From DATNPH01 sp036703315 (lineage in GTDB: Bacteria > Cyanobacteriota > Cyanobacteriia > Cyanobacteriales > Coleofasciculaceae), in assembly GCA_036703315.1 (NCBI GenBank), contig DATNPH010000087.1, positions 62,001-126,000 on the forward strand: DNA of 64,000 nucleotides, in the 5' to 3' direction. The position numbers were made by a program, and so were the translations under genes. Positions 53,870-62,650 of the stretch are shown here, in pieces (the stretch's first letter is position 1; the number at the start of each line of letters is the position of its first letter). The notes below the pieces were generated by a model. The model was given only the letters and a program-made list of their open reading frames with translations. It had not been told where the DNA came from and made no database searches.

Positions 53870-54878
53870 TGGATACACCTGCCTCAAGACGACGACGGGC
53901 AACTTCATCTTTGTGGCTGTTACGCCATTCAATTAATTTCTGCAAGCCTTCCTTGAGATCGACTTTGGCATGAAAGCCGATTTCCTCAACGGCTTTTTTG
54001 GGACAGCCTACACGGTTTTTCACGAACGTTTGACCTCCCGGTTCGTAGTGGATTTGCAGCGTTGAGCCTGTTACTTTCAAAATCAGGTCTGCCAACTCTT
54101 TAATCGTGGTTTTCTCGCCTGTGCCAACGTTGTAAAACGTATCTGTTGTGTCAGCTTTCATGGCACAGACATTAGCTCTGCCACACTCTCCCACATAAAT
54201 AAAGTCATAAGCTTGTGAGCCATCACCATACACAACTGGCGGTAAACCTTGATCTAAGCGATCCAAGATTTTCATAATCACCGCTATGTAAGCGCCTTGG
54301 TAATCTTGCCGAGGACCGTACACATTCATGTAACGTAAGCCCACATAATCAAAATGCTTATCTGTCCCCTTGTATCGGTGGTACAGCGCACGGCACATCT
54401 GCTCACCCGCTACTTTGGTAGCACCATAGAAATTTGTATTGTTGTAAGGGTGGTCTTCCGTCATCGGTTCTTCGACGGCATCCCCATAAACCGAAGCAGA
54501 AGAAGAATAAACCAGTCGCTGCACACCATTATTGATGCAGGCTTCCAAGACATTAAAGGTGCCGCCAATATTCACCTCAAATGCCGATCGCGGGAAATCA
54601 TAGCAGTGCAGTAGCCAAAGCGCAGCAAAATGAAATACCCCGTCGATACCTTTCATGGCAGCATCCAAGATATCGCGGTGTAGCAGTTCCCCGCCTAGGG
54701 GAAAGATGTTCACACGCGGGTCTTTTAGCGCCTCAGCAAGGTTCTCCTGACGACCCCGCGTGAAATTGTCGTAAATCCGAATTTCAGCGACATCTTCTTT
54801 CAACAGCTGATCAACGGTGTGGGAACCAATGAGTCCGGCACCGCCAATTAATAAAAATCGTTTACCCGTTAGCTCCAT
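53862..54878 (-). CDS. NAD-dependent sugar epimerase/dehydratase (extended SDR)
   Basis: 338 aa. GGAGLIGSH near residue 12, SSSASVYGDAVEEP and the catalytic YGATK pattern (NFYGATKVAGEQM) are intact; LRYMNVYGPRQDYQG and GDGSQAYDFIYVGE follow. It has overall similarity to UDP-glucose/GlcNAc 4-epimerases and GDP/UDP-4-keto sugar epimerases. It overlaps its neighbours on both sides (1 bp with the aminotransferase upstream, 8 bp downstream), within a five-gene operon of sugar biosynthesis. Exact substrate unknown. Confidence 0.82.
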   Translation of the reverse strand: MELTGKRFLLIGGAGLIGSHTVDQLLKEDVAEIRIYDNFTRGRQENLAEALKDPRVNIFPLGGELLHRDILDAAMKGIDGVFHFAALWLLHCYDFPRSAFEVNIGGTFNVLEACINNGVQRLVYSSSASVYGDAVEEPMTEDHPYNNTNFYGATKVAGEQMCRALYHRYKGTDKHFDYVGLRYMNVYGPRQDYQGAYIAVIMKILDRLDQGLPPVVYGDGSQAYDFIYVGECGRANVCAMKADTTDTFYNVGTGEKTTIKELADLILKVTGSTLQIHYEPGGQTFVKNRVGCPKKAVEEIGFHAKVDLKEGLQKLIEWRNSHKDEVARRRLEAGVSNG

Positions 54879-56074
54879 CAGGCTACTCCTTGTGAGTCAA
54901 AACGCTCAGTCGCTAAGGACAGTGCTTTTTTAATCGCGTGCACCACTTGTTCAATGGTTGCCTGCTCAATCTCCGACCAGATGGGCAAACTCAAAACCTG
55001 TCCTGCCAACAAGTCACTCACTGGATTAGCAGGGTACTGACCTTTATAGACTGGCAGTTGGTCTTGTGGAATTGGGTAGTAAACCATTGTGCCGATACCC
55101 TGTTCTGCCAGATAGTTTTTGACTGAATCGCGTTGTCCGTTGGTAATGCGGATAGTGTATTGGTGAAACACATGACCATCGATCACTTCCGGCGTTATAA
55201 TGTCGGGTTCATCTGCCAGAAGTTGATTGTAGAGTTGGGCAGCTTTGCGCCGTTGGGAATTCCATGCGTCAATGTGCGGGAGTTTGACCCGTAAAATTGC
55301 CGCTTGCAGAGTATCGAGGCGAGAATTATAACCTAGCACTTCGTTGTGATATTTTTTCTTTGCCCCATGGACGCGCAGCATCCGGGCAGCTTCTGCTAGC
55401 TGGTCATCGTTGGTGACAATTAACCCCCCATCTCCATAAGCTCCCAAGTTTTTGGACGGAAAAAAGGAGTAAGCCGCAACATCACCAATGGTTCCAGTGT
55501 GTTTACCGATTAAGGCTGTACCTGTACTGTCTTGAGATTGCCCCTCACAAGATACACAAGTTCCGTAGTAGCGTGCCCCAAAAGACTGAGCGCAGTCTTC
55601 AATCACCTTTAACTGATGCTTTTGGGCAATGTCCATAATTTGAGCCATCGCTGCCGAATTGCCGAAAAGATGAACGGGCATGATGGCTTTCGTTCGGGAA
55701 GTGATTTTCGCTTGAATCGCTTCTGGAGAAATATTAAAGCTACTTGGGTCAATATCAGCAAACACAGGTGTTGCCCCGACATTACTGATCGATTCAGCGG
55801 TGGCGAAAAAGGAGAAGGGTGTTGTAATCACTTCGTCACCGTTACCGATACCCAGTGCTCTTAGACTAATGATTAAGGCATCAGTACCGGAGTTAACGGC
55901 GATCGCATGTTTCACCCTCAGGTAAACGGCTACCTCCTGTTCAAACAGCTGTACCTCTGGGCCCATAATGAACTGACCCGATTCCAGGACACGGGTGATG
56001 CTTTGCTGAATCTCCGCTTTGAGGCTTTGGTACTGAGGCTTGAGGTCGAGAACAGGGATGTTAATTTGGCTCAT
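54878..56074 (-). CDS. DegT-family aminotransferase, WbpE/WlbC-like
   Basis: A 398-aa PLP enzyme: INIPVLDLKPQYQSLKAEI, VNSGTDALIISLRAL, TTPFSFFATAESI, IEDCAQSFGARYYG and Lys208 in AYSFFPSKNLGAYGDGG. WbpE/WlbC aminates the 3-keto group of UDP-3-keto-GlcNAcA to give UDP-GlcNAc3NA. The gene is flanked by WbpD- and, just beyond, WbpB-like genes, the other two steps. A small loop insertion with two cysteines (TCVSCEGQSQDSTG) lies at about 172-185. It is coupled upstream by ATGA and downstream by a one-base overlap. Confidence 0.88.
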   Translation of the reverse strand: MSQINIPVLDLKPQYQSLKAEIQQSITRVLESGQFIMGPEVQLFEQEVAVYLRVKHAIAVNSGTDALIISLRALGIGNGDEVITTPFSFFATAESISNVGATPVFADIDPSSFNISPEAIQAKITSRTKAIMPVHLFGNSAAMAQIMDIAQKHQLKVIEDCAQSFGARYYGTCVSCEGQSQDSTGTALIGKHTGTIGDVAAYSFFPSKNLGAYGDGGLIVTNDDQLAEAARMLRVHGAKKKYHNEVLGYNSRLDTLQAAILRVKLPHIDAWNSQRRKAAQLYNQLLADEPDIITPEVIDGHVFHQYTIRITNGQRDSVKNYLAEQGIGTMVYYPIPQDQLPVYKGQYPANPVSDLLAGQVLSLPIWSEIEQATIEQVVHAIKKALSLATERFDSQGVA

Positions 56075-56652
56075 GGTAACCTTTTGACTTCTGATGCTGA
56101 TACTTGCTGATATTTCGCTCCAGTCGAGTCCGTCGCATAGCCATCGGCATCAAACTTTATCACATCTCCGTAAGCACTCATCCAACCAATAATTTCTGCT
56201 GGAACTCCAGCCGCGATCGCATAAGCCGGCACGTCCTTTGTTACCACAGCTCCCGCCGCCACAAAGGCATTCTCGTTGAGTGTTACCCCACAAACAATCG
56301 TGGCATTTGCCCCAATACTCGCCCCCCGCTTGATCAATGTAGTGGCGTAGTCGTTACTCGTGTTACGCGGGAACTCACTGCGAGGCGTCTTGACATTGGT
56401 AAACACCATGCTGGGGCCACAAAAAACATAGTCCTCCAAAATCACCCCTTCATAGAGAGAGACATTATTCTGGATTTTGCAGCCATCACCGACCACTACA
56501 TTGTTAGCGATGAAGACATTTTGACCAATCGAGCAATTGCGACCAATTTTCGCCTTAGCCGTGATATGGCTAAAATGCCAAATTTTTGTGCCAGCACCGA
56601 TTTCGGCTCCCTCATCGACATAACTTGACTCATGTACAAAATAGTCACTCAC
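56071..56652 (-). CDS. UDP-sugar N-acetyltransferase, WbpD/WlbB-like
   Basis: A 193-aa left-handed beta-helix acetyltransferase. VHESSYVDEGAEIGAGTKIW is the family start, then IGQNVFIANNVVVGDGCKIQ, YEGVILEDYVFCGPSMVFTN and IVCGVTLNENAFVAAGAVVT. It acetylates the 3-amino group of UDP-GlcNAc3NA. The extra C-terminal tail (DADGYATDSTGAKYQQVSAS) may have grown from local repetitive sequence. GTG start. ATGA overlap with the aminotransferase. Confidence 0.87.
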   Translation of the reverse strand: MSDYFVHESSYVDEGAEIGAGTKIWHFSHITAKAKIGRNCSIGQNVFIANNVVVGDGCKIQNNVSLYEGVILEDYVFCGPSMVFTNVKTPRSEFPRNTSNDYATTLIKRGASIGANATIVCGVTLNENAFVAAGAVVTKDVPAYAIAAGVPAEIIGWMSAYGDVIKFDADGYATDSTGAKYQQVSASEVKRLP

Positions 56653-56747
56653 ACCCAGAACCTATCCCAACAATCCTTTAACTAAAGGCTTGACGTACAC
56701 ACGCTTTTGTAGTATCTGAAGCGTCTTTTAAACCCAAGTATGAAGTC

Positions 56748-56847
56748 AGGACTTACGCAAATCAAGCATTCAGGCACTACTTATAGCGTGATGGTGGGCA
56801 TAGCCTACCCTACAAATACCTACAAATAGAGGTTATGCGTAAGTCCT
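56748..56847. mobile_element. 100-bp MITE-like element with 12-bp perfect inverted ends
   Basis: AGGACTTACGCA at 56748-56759 and TGCGTAAGTCCT at 56836-56847 are perfect inverted repeats bracketing 76 bp that contains two TACAAATA units. It lies in the 264-bp gap between the WbpB-like and WbpD-like genes. No certain target-site duplication is seen. Ends of this kind recur in cyanobacterial genomes as small non-autonomous elements. Confidence 0.65.
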
Positions 56848-56916
56848 AGAAGTATAAAATTACCCCACCCATAAAGGAATGGTGCAAAGGTTGAAATATT
56901 TTCCATCCTTTACACT

Positions 56917-57933
56917 TCAGACTTGCTTATCCACCTCATCAAGAGACACAGGCATACTCCCTCGCTCTAGAGATATCTGACTGGCTTCTAACACTTTGAG
57001 CACCCTTAAGGCATTCTCACCATCAGTCAGAGGTTTTTGCCGTTGTTGGATACAACTGAGAAAGTGCTTGCACTCCAACAGAAGTGGTTCTGTCTCCTCA
57101 ATAAACAGGGTTGTCTCCGATGTTCGCCGAGGAACGGGCAATCCAGATCGCCATTCTATTCCTTTGTCATAAATTTTAAGCTTGCCTTCACGCACCGTAT
57201 CATCGAAGACGGCCATTTTGCGATCGCCAATCACGACTAGTTTCTGCTCTTTGTAGGGGTGCAGCCAGCTGACAAAGATATGCGCCCTAACTCCCTGTTC
57301 AAAAACCAAATTAGTTGTTGTAACATCAGCAATCTCAGCCTGCAAGTAAGAACCTCCTGATGTACTGACAATGCTCGGTTCTGCCCCAACCAAAGTAGAG
57401 ATTACTGAAATATCGTGGGGGGCAAAGCTCCAGAGAATGTTTTCTTCCTGCCGTACCTTCCCCAGATTGAGCCGATTTGAGTAGATATACCACAGCTGTC
57501 CCAGTTCTCCCTGCTGCACCATCTGCTTGAGCAATGTCACTGCGGGGTGATACTCCAGGATATGCCCCACCATCAGGATGACTTGGTGAGTTTGAGCCAG
57601 TTCAACCAGGTCTCGTCCTTCTTGGTAGCGCAAGGCTAGCGGCTTCTCAACAAATACATCCTTGCCGCTTAAAATTGCAGCTTTGACCTGTTCATAGTGG
57701 AGGGCGGCGGGAGTGGCAATGACTACGGCTTGAGTCTTGTCATCGCTGAGGACTTCTTCAAAGCTGCTGGTCAGACGAACATCAGGATAGAGTTGCCCTT
57801 GAGCTTGCAATGCGGCGTTATGAGTATCACAAATCCATCGCAGCGATCGCAGCTGGGCGAAATTTCGGACTAAATTCTTCCCCCAATACCCACAGCCAAT
57901 CACAGCTACATTAGCCTGATCAAGCTTTGCCAC
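56917..57933 (-). CDS. Gfo/Idh/MocA oxidoreductase, WbpB/WlbA-like
   Basis: 338 aa from the GTG at 57933; GGAGG lies 7 bases upstream, whereas the farther TTG at 57951 would overlap that ribosome-binding site. The NAD loop is VIGCGYWGKNLVRNF and the catalytic EKPLA is at 96-100; HILEYHPAV and SFAPHDISV follow. It is the 3-dehydrogenase of UDP-GlcNAcA that opens the 2,3-diacetamido-uronate pathway. The next genes in the same direction are WbpD and WbpE homologues. Divergent to the FlaA1-like gene, 140 bp away. Confidence 0.86.
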   Translation of the reverse strand: MAKLDQANVAVIGCGYWGKNLVRNFAQLRSLRWICDTHNAALQAQGQLYPDVRLTSSFEEVLSDDKTQAVVIATPAALHYEQVKAAILSGKDVFVEKPLALRYQEGRDLVELAQTHQVILMVGHILEYHPAVTLLKQMVQQGELGQLWYIYSNRLNLGKVRQEENILWSFAPHDISVISTLVGAEPSIVSTSGGSYLQAEIADVTTTNLVFEQGVRAHIFVSWLHPYKEQKLVVIGDRKMAVFDDTVREGKLKIYDKGIEWRSGLPVPRRTSETTLFIEETEPLLLECKHFLSCIQQRQKPLTDGENALRVLKVLEASQISLERGSMPVSLDEVDKQV

Positions 57934-58073
57934 TTTGCCCCCTCCACCCAACTGGCTTTGATTGTGAAATTGACCTGACTAGCTGTCTCTCGCAGAAACA
58001 TAACACTACCATAGACGTCTGGAGAACGGTATTCTTATATGTTGCTGTTAATATCTCCTGGGATGAGTCTTAC

Positions 58074-60002
58074 ATGCCCAAGCGAGTGAGCTTGCCTGTT
58101 GTGTATCGACTGGGACAACTGGCACTAGATGGGTTTGTTGCCTGGTCTGCTTGCAGCCTCGCCTTCCTAATCCGCTTTGACGGATCTGTCGAAGAAACTC
58201 ATCAATTTGTGGCAGCGATTCTGCCCTGGGTTGCCATTCCCGGTCGTCTGATCCTGCAAAGTGGCTTAGGTCTGTACAAACAAGTCTGGCGTTTGTTCGG
58301 ACTCAAAGATGCTATCTCCCTGTTTCAGGTCGTCAGCCTTTATTCTCTGCTGGTTTTAGTCACCACTCGACTGCTGATTCCTCGTTTCGTTGCGACTTTT
58401 GATGGAATGCCTCTAGGCGTTGCCGTGATTGACTGGAGCTTTTGCTATCTGGGAATGGTTGCTCTGCGCTATGTTCGTCGGTGGTCAGTCCAGCGCACTC
58501 AGTTAAGTCGCTACCCTCGCTCACACCGTTTAGAGAAACAGCAGGTACTGCTGGTAGGAGCAGGCATGTCAGGTTCTCAGATTGTTCAGGAGGCGCGGCA
58601 AAACCCCCAACTGAATCTGGAAATTGTCGGATTTGTTGATGATGACCCAACCAAGGTTGGGCGGAAAGTGGAGGGGATACCAGTTCTGGGGCCTTGTTCC
58701 CAAATGGTTGCGATCGCGCAACGCCTCCGTGTCGATGAAGTTTTAATTTCCATGCCCTCTGCCAGTGCTAGCCAAATCCGCAAATTAGTTGATTTGACCT
58801 GTGGCACGTCCCTCAAGCTAAAAATTCTACCCGGACAAGCAGAGATTCTGCGCGATCGCCGCCTGACTCCTCAAGCCAGAGAAATCCAAATTCAGGACAT
58901 CCTAGGGCGTCCTGAAATTAAACTGGACTTCGCCGATGAATTTAATTCGCAATTTCCCTCAGCGCGATCGCAAATTTACCAACGTACTGTCCTGGTTACT
59001 GGTGCAGGCGGTACCATTGGCTCAGAAATCTGCCGTCAGCTAGCTCGTCTAGAACCCAAACACCTGCTGCTACTAGGGCGCGGTGAAAATAGCATCTTCA
59101 ATATCGAACAAGAACTGCGTCGAGATTTCCCCAACTTAAATGCCACTGGGATTATCGCTGATATTCGCCATCAAGCCCGCATAGAACAGATATTTAAGAC
59201 CTGGCAACCGGAAATTATTTTTCATGCAGCTGCTCACAAGCACGTCCCCCTGATGCAGCATAACCCCACAGAAGCCCTTGAGAATAACTCCCTTGCCTCG
59301 GCTCATCTGGCGCAATTGGCTGATATCTGTGGCGTGAAAACATTTGTACTGATTTCAACGGACAAAGCCGTTGACCCCTCTAGTTTTATGGGTTTGAGCA
59401 AACGATTGGCAGAACTCATGGTCAAAGCTCACGCACGTCAAAGTCAAACTCGCTTTCTGGTTGTCAGATTTGGCAACGTCTTGGGGAGTCGTGGCAGCGT
59501 TGTACCCATCTTTCAAAAACAAATTGCCAGAGGCGGTCCGGTTACTGTTACTGACAAGGCAATGACCCGCTACTTCATGACTACCCCTGAAGCCTCCCAG
59601 CTGGTGATTCAAAGCCTTGCCGTAGGTCAATCCGGTCAAACCTTGATTTTAGATATGGGTCAGCCCGTGAAGATTTTTGACCTAGCCGAACAGATGATCC
59701 AATTGGCAGGCTTCATTCCAGAGGAAGATATCGCAATTCAGATTACTGGCTTGCGTCCTGGAGAAAAGCTGCATGAGTCTTTAGTCGGTTCAAAAGAACA
59801 GGTAATGCTCACAGAACATCCCAAGATAATGGCTCTGTGCAGTCAGATGCCATCACCTCAAGCGCTGACAGAGGTAAGAAGCACACTTTCAAAAAGCACA
59901 ACGCTTGGTGTACCAACCGATGAACTTTGGGCATTAGCACAGCAATGTCTTGCTGCTCTAGAGCATCTTCCGCAAAATGTTGACCCAGCTAATAAGCTGT
60001 AA
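58074..60002 (+). CDS. FlaA1/WbpM-type UDP-GlcNAc 4,6-dehydratase
   Basis: 642 aa from the ATG at 58074; the frame is open 147 bp further up, but family proteins begin with a short basic stretch before the first helix (VSLPVVYRLGQLALDG). There are four N-terminal membrane helices, a first Rossmann domain (VLLVGAGMSGSQIVQEA) and the catalytic SDR domain with GAGGTIG at 310-316, STDKAV at 428-433 and Met439/Lys443 where small SDRs have Tyr/Lys. That Met is the hallmark of the long WbpM/PglF/CapD group. It makes UDP-4-keto-6-deoxy-GlcNAc for QuiNAc/FucNAc/bacillosamine-type sugars. Confidence 0.9.
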   Translation: MPKRVSLPVVYRLGQLALDGFVAWSACSLAFLIRFDGSVEETHQFVAAILPWVAIPGRLILQSGLGLYKQVWRLFGLKDAISLFQVVSLYSLLVLVTTRLLIPRFVATFDGMPLGVAVIDWSFCYLGMVALRYVRRWSVQRTQLSRYPRSHRLEKQQVLLVGAGMSGSQIVQEARQNPQLNLEIVGFVDDDPTKVGRKVEGIPVLGPCSQMVAIAQRLRVDEVLISMPSASASQIRKLVDLTCGTSLKLKILPGQAEILRDRRLTPQAREIQIQDILGRPEIKLDFADEFNSQFPSARSQIYQRTVLVTGAGGTIGSEICRQLARLEPKHLLLLGRGENSIFNIEQELRRDFPNLNATGIIADIRHQARIEQIFKTWQPEIIFHAAAHKHVPLMQHNPTEALENNSLASAHLAQLADICGVKTFVLISTDKAVDPSSFMGLSKRLAELMVKAHARQSQTRFLVVRFGNVLGSRGSVVPIFQKQIARGGPVTVTDKAMTRYFMTTPEASQLVIQSLAVGQSGQTLILDMGQPVKIFDLAEQMIQLAGFIPEEDIAIQITGLRPGEKLHESLVGSKEQVMLTEHPKIMALCSQMPSPQALTEVRSTLSKSTTLGVPTDELWALAQQCLAALEHLPQNVDPANKL

Positions 60003-60034
60003 TAGGCGGGTGCACTGACAAGTTGTACTTTTAT

Positions 60035-60059
60035 CCGGCTTCAACGAAGTAAGCCGGAG
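60035..60059. terminator. hairpin between convergent genes
   Basis: TCCGGCTT at 60035-60042 pairs with AAGCCGGA at 60052-60059 around a 9-base loop, 33 bases after the FlaA1-like stop and just past the stop of the small - strand gene. It could end both transcripts. A T-rich run is only weakly present, so termination may need other factors. Confidence 0.55.
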
Positions 60060-60063
60060 TACT

Positions 60064-60216
60064 TCACACATCACGTTTGCTGAAAAAGTTATAAACAGCA
60101 AGACCAATTGCCAATAAAAGCACTATATGAATTAGATTCCCCGCAATATGAAGGGCAAGACCTACTGCCCAAAAAGCGACCAAAATAACTACTACACCCC
60201 AAAGTAGACCAAACAT
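60064..60216 (-). CDS. small membrane protein, lmo0937/DUF5670 family
   Basis: A 50-aa protein starting MFGLLWGVVVILVAFWAVG and ending FFSKRDV. Two hydrophobic helices separated by a short LHIAGNLIHI linker, then a basic end, as in the lmo0937 family. A TGGAGGTGG ribosome-binding sequence lies about 7 bases before the ATG at 60216. The function is unknown; family members are often stress-associated. It does not share the surface-polysaccharide role of its neighbours in any visible way. Confidence 0.8.
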   Translation of the reverse strand: MFGLLWGVVVILVAFWAVGLALHIAGNLIHIVLLLAIGLAVYNFFSKRDV

Positions 60217-60340
60217 TAATCCACCTCCAGAAGCTAAGTGCAAAACACTATACCTGTATTAAGTATCAATAGCTACTTTTTCCGCCTCTTCCTCTGTAAT
60301 GATTAATCTTGGTTAACAACGAAATGATTGAACTGACTTG

Positions 60341-62650
60341 TTAGAAGCGGCAATCTACCTCATGAATGACCACACCTAGATCTCGATTATCTTGGGAAAG
60401 CCCTAGAGACTTGGGATTAAAAGCGGAATTAGTTCCTAGGCGGACAAGATACCATGCTGTGTCTGGTACTCCATCGACGTGAATCAGCTTCTCCTCACCC
60501 GGTGTCTTTAGCCTCGCCTGCACTTGTGCGATCGGCTTTGGCAAATTCTTCAACAATTCTGATGAAAACTCACTCCCCTCTGCTAAGCCGTAGACAGATA
60601 TTTTAAAAGCTAGCGGCTTAGTGTTAGGAATGTCAGGTCTAAATGACTGTACTGCAAAATCTAAGCGATCGCGCCGTCCACAGCTCTTTGCTAAAAAGAC
60701 ACAATTTTTCTTACACCAGCGTCCTGCACGACCAGCAATATTTTGCCAAGGGTACATATTCTTGGACCAACTGATGCCGAGATTAGACTGCACGGGCGGG
60801 TAAACAATCAGCGTACTTATCCAGCGTGTATTATCCGCAATAGCTGGCTCAAACGATAAGTGATGCCTCCGGGGCCAATATTGCCCACCGTTTTCAAGTG
60901 CAAGGAAAAGCTCATCGTTATCCACTGTCACACCGAAGCCTTTCGCCTTTCCCTCAGTATGAACACTCATCGGTCTCTCAAACGGAATTGTACTAAACAC
61001 TGAGTAAGCTTTGTTTTCTGCCGTTGGGAAAGACGCCAATGTCACAGATGGACCCAGCCACCGTGTGATGCTTGTATTGGGTTGAGATAAACTCGCATCA
61101 AACGAATACCCCCCAAAACTGAAATTTAAAGAACAAAAGAGTATTCCCAGAACAGACATACCTGCTAGTAGCGCGAAGCCAAGGCTGGGAATGAACGGCG
61201 CACTTCCTGCAAAAAGGTTTTGTTGCTGCACATGAGTGCGTGGCCCAAAGGAGGAGTATTGTGAAACATGGTTTTGATGGAACGGTAGACCAGCTAGAGT
61301 TCCCCAGAAAATGGCATGGATGTAGAAAGTGGGGCGGATGAAGTTGATTTCCTGCACCAATGTCGGCACAAAAAATGAACTTACGGCTAAGAGGAACAGT
61401 AATCTTCCTTCAGGCAAACGACGAGAATTGTGGAATACAGTGAGGGCGATGAAAACCAGAAGGCTGAGGATGAGCAAGGTATGCACGAGACCTAACTCTA
61501 CCAGTATCTGGACAAATAGGTTATGAGCTGTATCGTATACATATTGCATGTTGTAGCGCTTGCCGTATTCCAAAATCATTTGGAACCAGCTTGCATACCC
61601 ATGCCCAAAAAGGGGGGCTTTTTTAAAGATTTCCCAGGCAGCTTGCCATATTTGCAATCGTGGTAGGTCAATAGTTAAAGGCTTGGACTTCCAGTCATAA
61701 CCAATTGACTGAGACAACTCCTGCAAAAGCTTTGGATGGCTAAATAGGGAATACATCCCACTTCCAAGGGCAGCTAATAAAATTCCGCCCACCGTAAGGA
61801 TGGGAAAAATTCTCTTTTTTAGACCACGGATCAGGCAATAAAATCCCGACACTATCACATACGCAACACAAAGCAGAAGTGCCCCACGCTGATGGGTAGT
61901 GAGAGCACCCAGGATTAACACGACAGAAATTACACCCCCAAAGATCCGAACTGCCCAAGTTGAGGCTGCAACTGTCGTCCATAAAACAATAGCGAGTCCC
62001 GGAGCAAGATAGGGCCAGACCCAACCTGGATTGCTAAAGATTTGCGTGAGCCGCACAGAACTAAAGTCATTGTAAAGAAAGCTCTTTGGTAAAGCCTGTT
62101 CAATGCCAAAAGCTAGGCAAAAAAAACCAACAACTGTGACAAGAAGCGGTCCAAAAACGACAGCCCCCAGCAATAACTTCCAACCTTGTGAAACACTGCG
62201 AGCAATCACACAGGCAAGTGTGCCTAGTATAGCTGCCGTGAGCAGCATAAAAAATGTGCGAAATCCATAGTTTTGATTGATACTCGCCTGAAAAAAACAC
62301 TCAAGCTTCAATGCTGTGTTAGGAAGACTCCAGCAGGGCGTCCAAACTTGACCGGGAGTATAAAGCAAAGACACAACGGCGCGAGATCCGGTCACACCTA
62401 CAATCGTTAACCACACTAGGCTGAGGACAGCAATCTCACGTCGTTGGAAAGACCAACCTGGCAATTGAAGGGTTCTGCCAAAACTAAAGGTAAAACTGAG
62501 AATAGTGCTTAGAAGGGCGACTCCAACAAGTTCTGGTACAGCAGGGAGAGTAGCATCCGGGTTGGTCGCGACTAGAAGCTGAACAACAACAACAATCCCC
62601 AGGACAAGGCAAATCGTAAGCTGTTGTGATAGTACTTTATGGGCACTCAT
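60341..62650 (-). CDS. O-antigen ligase-like membrane protein with large C-terminal domain
   Basis: 769 aa, nearly twice the usual ligase length. About twelve membrane helices span residues 1-455 and the Wzy_C/WaaL-type signature includes LFGHGYASWFQMILEYG and TAHNLFVQILVELG with a conserved His at about 376. After a further helix at ~489-508 comes a region of about 255 residues without membrane segments, expected outside the cytoplasm, with several Trp/Tyr and four Cys near the middle (CKKNC). It could polymerise or transfer the finished polymer to an acceptor. The C-terminal domain is not recognised. The start is ATG at 62650. Confidence 0.78.
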   Translation of the reverse strand: MSAHKVLSQQLTICLVLGIVVVVQLLVATNPDATLPAVPELVGVALLSTILSFTFSFGRTLQLPGWSFQRREIAVLSLVWLTIVGVTGSRAVVSLLYTPGQVWTPCWSLPNTALKLECFFQASINQNYGFRTFFMLLTAAILGTLACVIARSVSQGWKLLLGAVVFGPLLVTVVGFFCLAFGIEQALPKSFLYNDFSSVRLTQIFSNPGWVWPYLAPGLAIVLWTTVAASTWAVRIFGGVISVVLILGALTTHQRGALLLCVAYVIVSGFYCLIRGLKKRIFPILTVGGILLAALGSGMYSLFSHPKLLQELSQSIGYDWKSKPLTIDLPRLQIWQAAWEIFKKAPLFGHGYASWFQMILEYGKRYNMQYVYDTAHNLFVQILVELGLVHTLLILSLLVFIALTVFHNSRRLPEGRLLFLLAVSSFFVPTLVQEINFIRPTFYIHAIFWGTLAGLPFHQNHVSQYSSFGPRTHVQQQNLFAGSAPFIPSLGFALLAGMSVLGILFCSLNFSFGGYSFDASLSQPNTSITRWLGPSVTLASFPTAENKAYSVFSTIPFERPMSVHTEGKAKGFGVTVDNDELFLALENGGQYWPRRHHLSFEPAIADNTRWISTLIVYPPVQSNLGISWSKNMYPWQNIAGRAGRWCKKNCVFLAKSCGRRDRLDFAVQSFRPDIPNTKPLAFKISVYGLAEGSEFSSELLKNLPKPIAQVQARLKTPGEEKLIHVDGVPDTAWYLVRLGTNSAFNPKSLGLSQDNRDLGVVIHEVDCRF

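Noticed and set aside
56104..56628. A 174-codon open frame on the + strand
   Set aside because: Lies fully opposite the WbpD-like gene, no recognisable protein and no ribosome-binding site; a shadow of the hexapeptide-repeat coding sequence.
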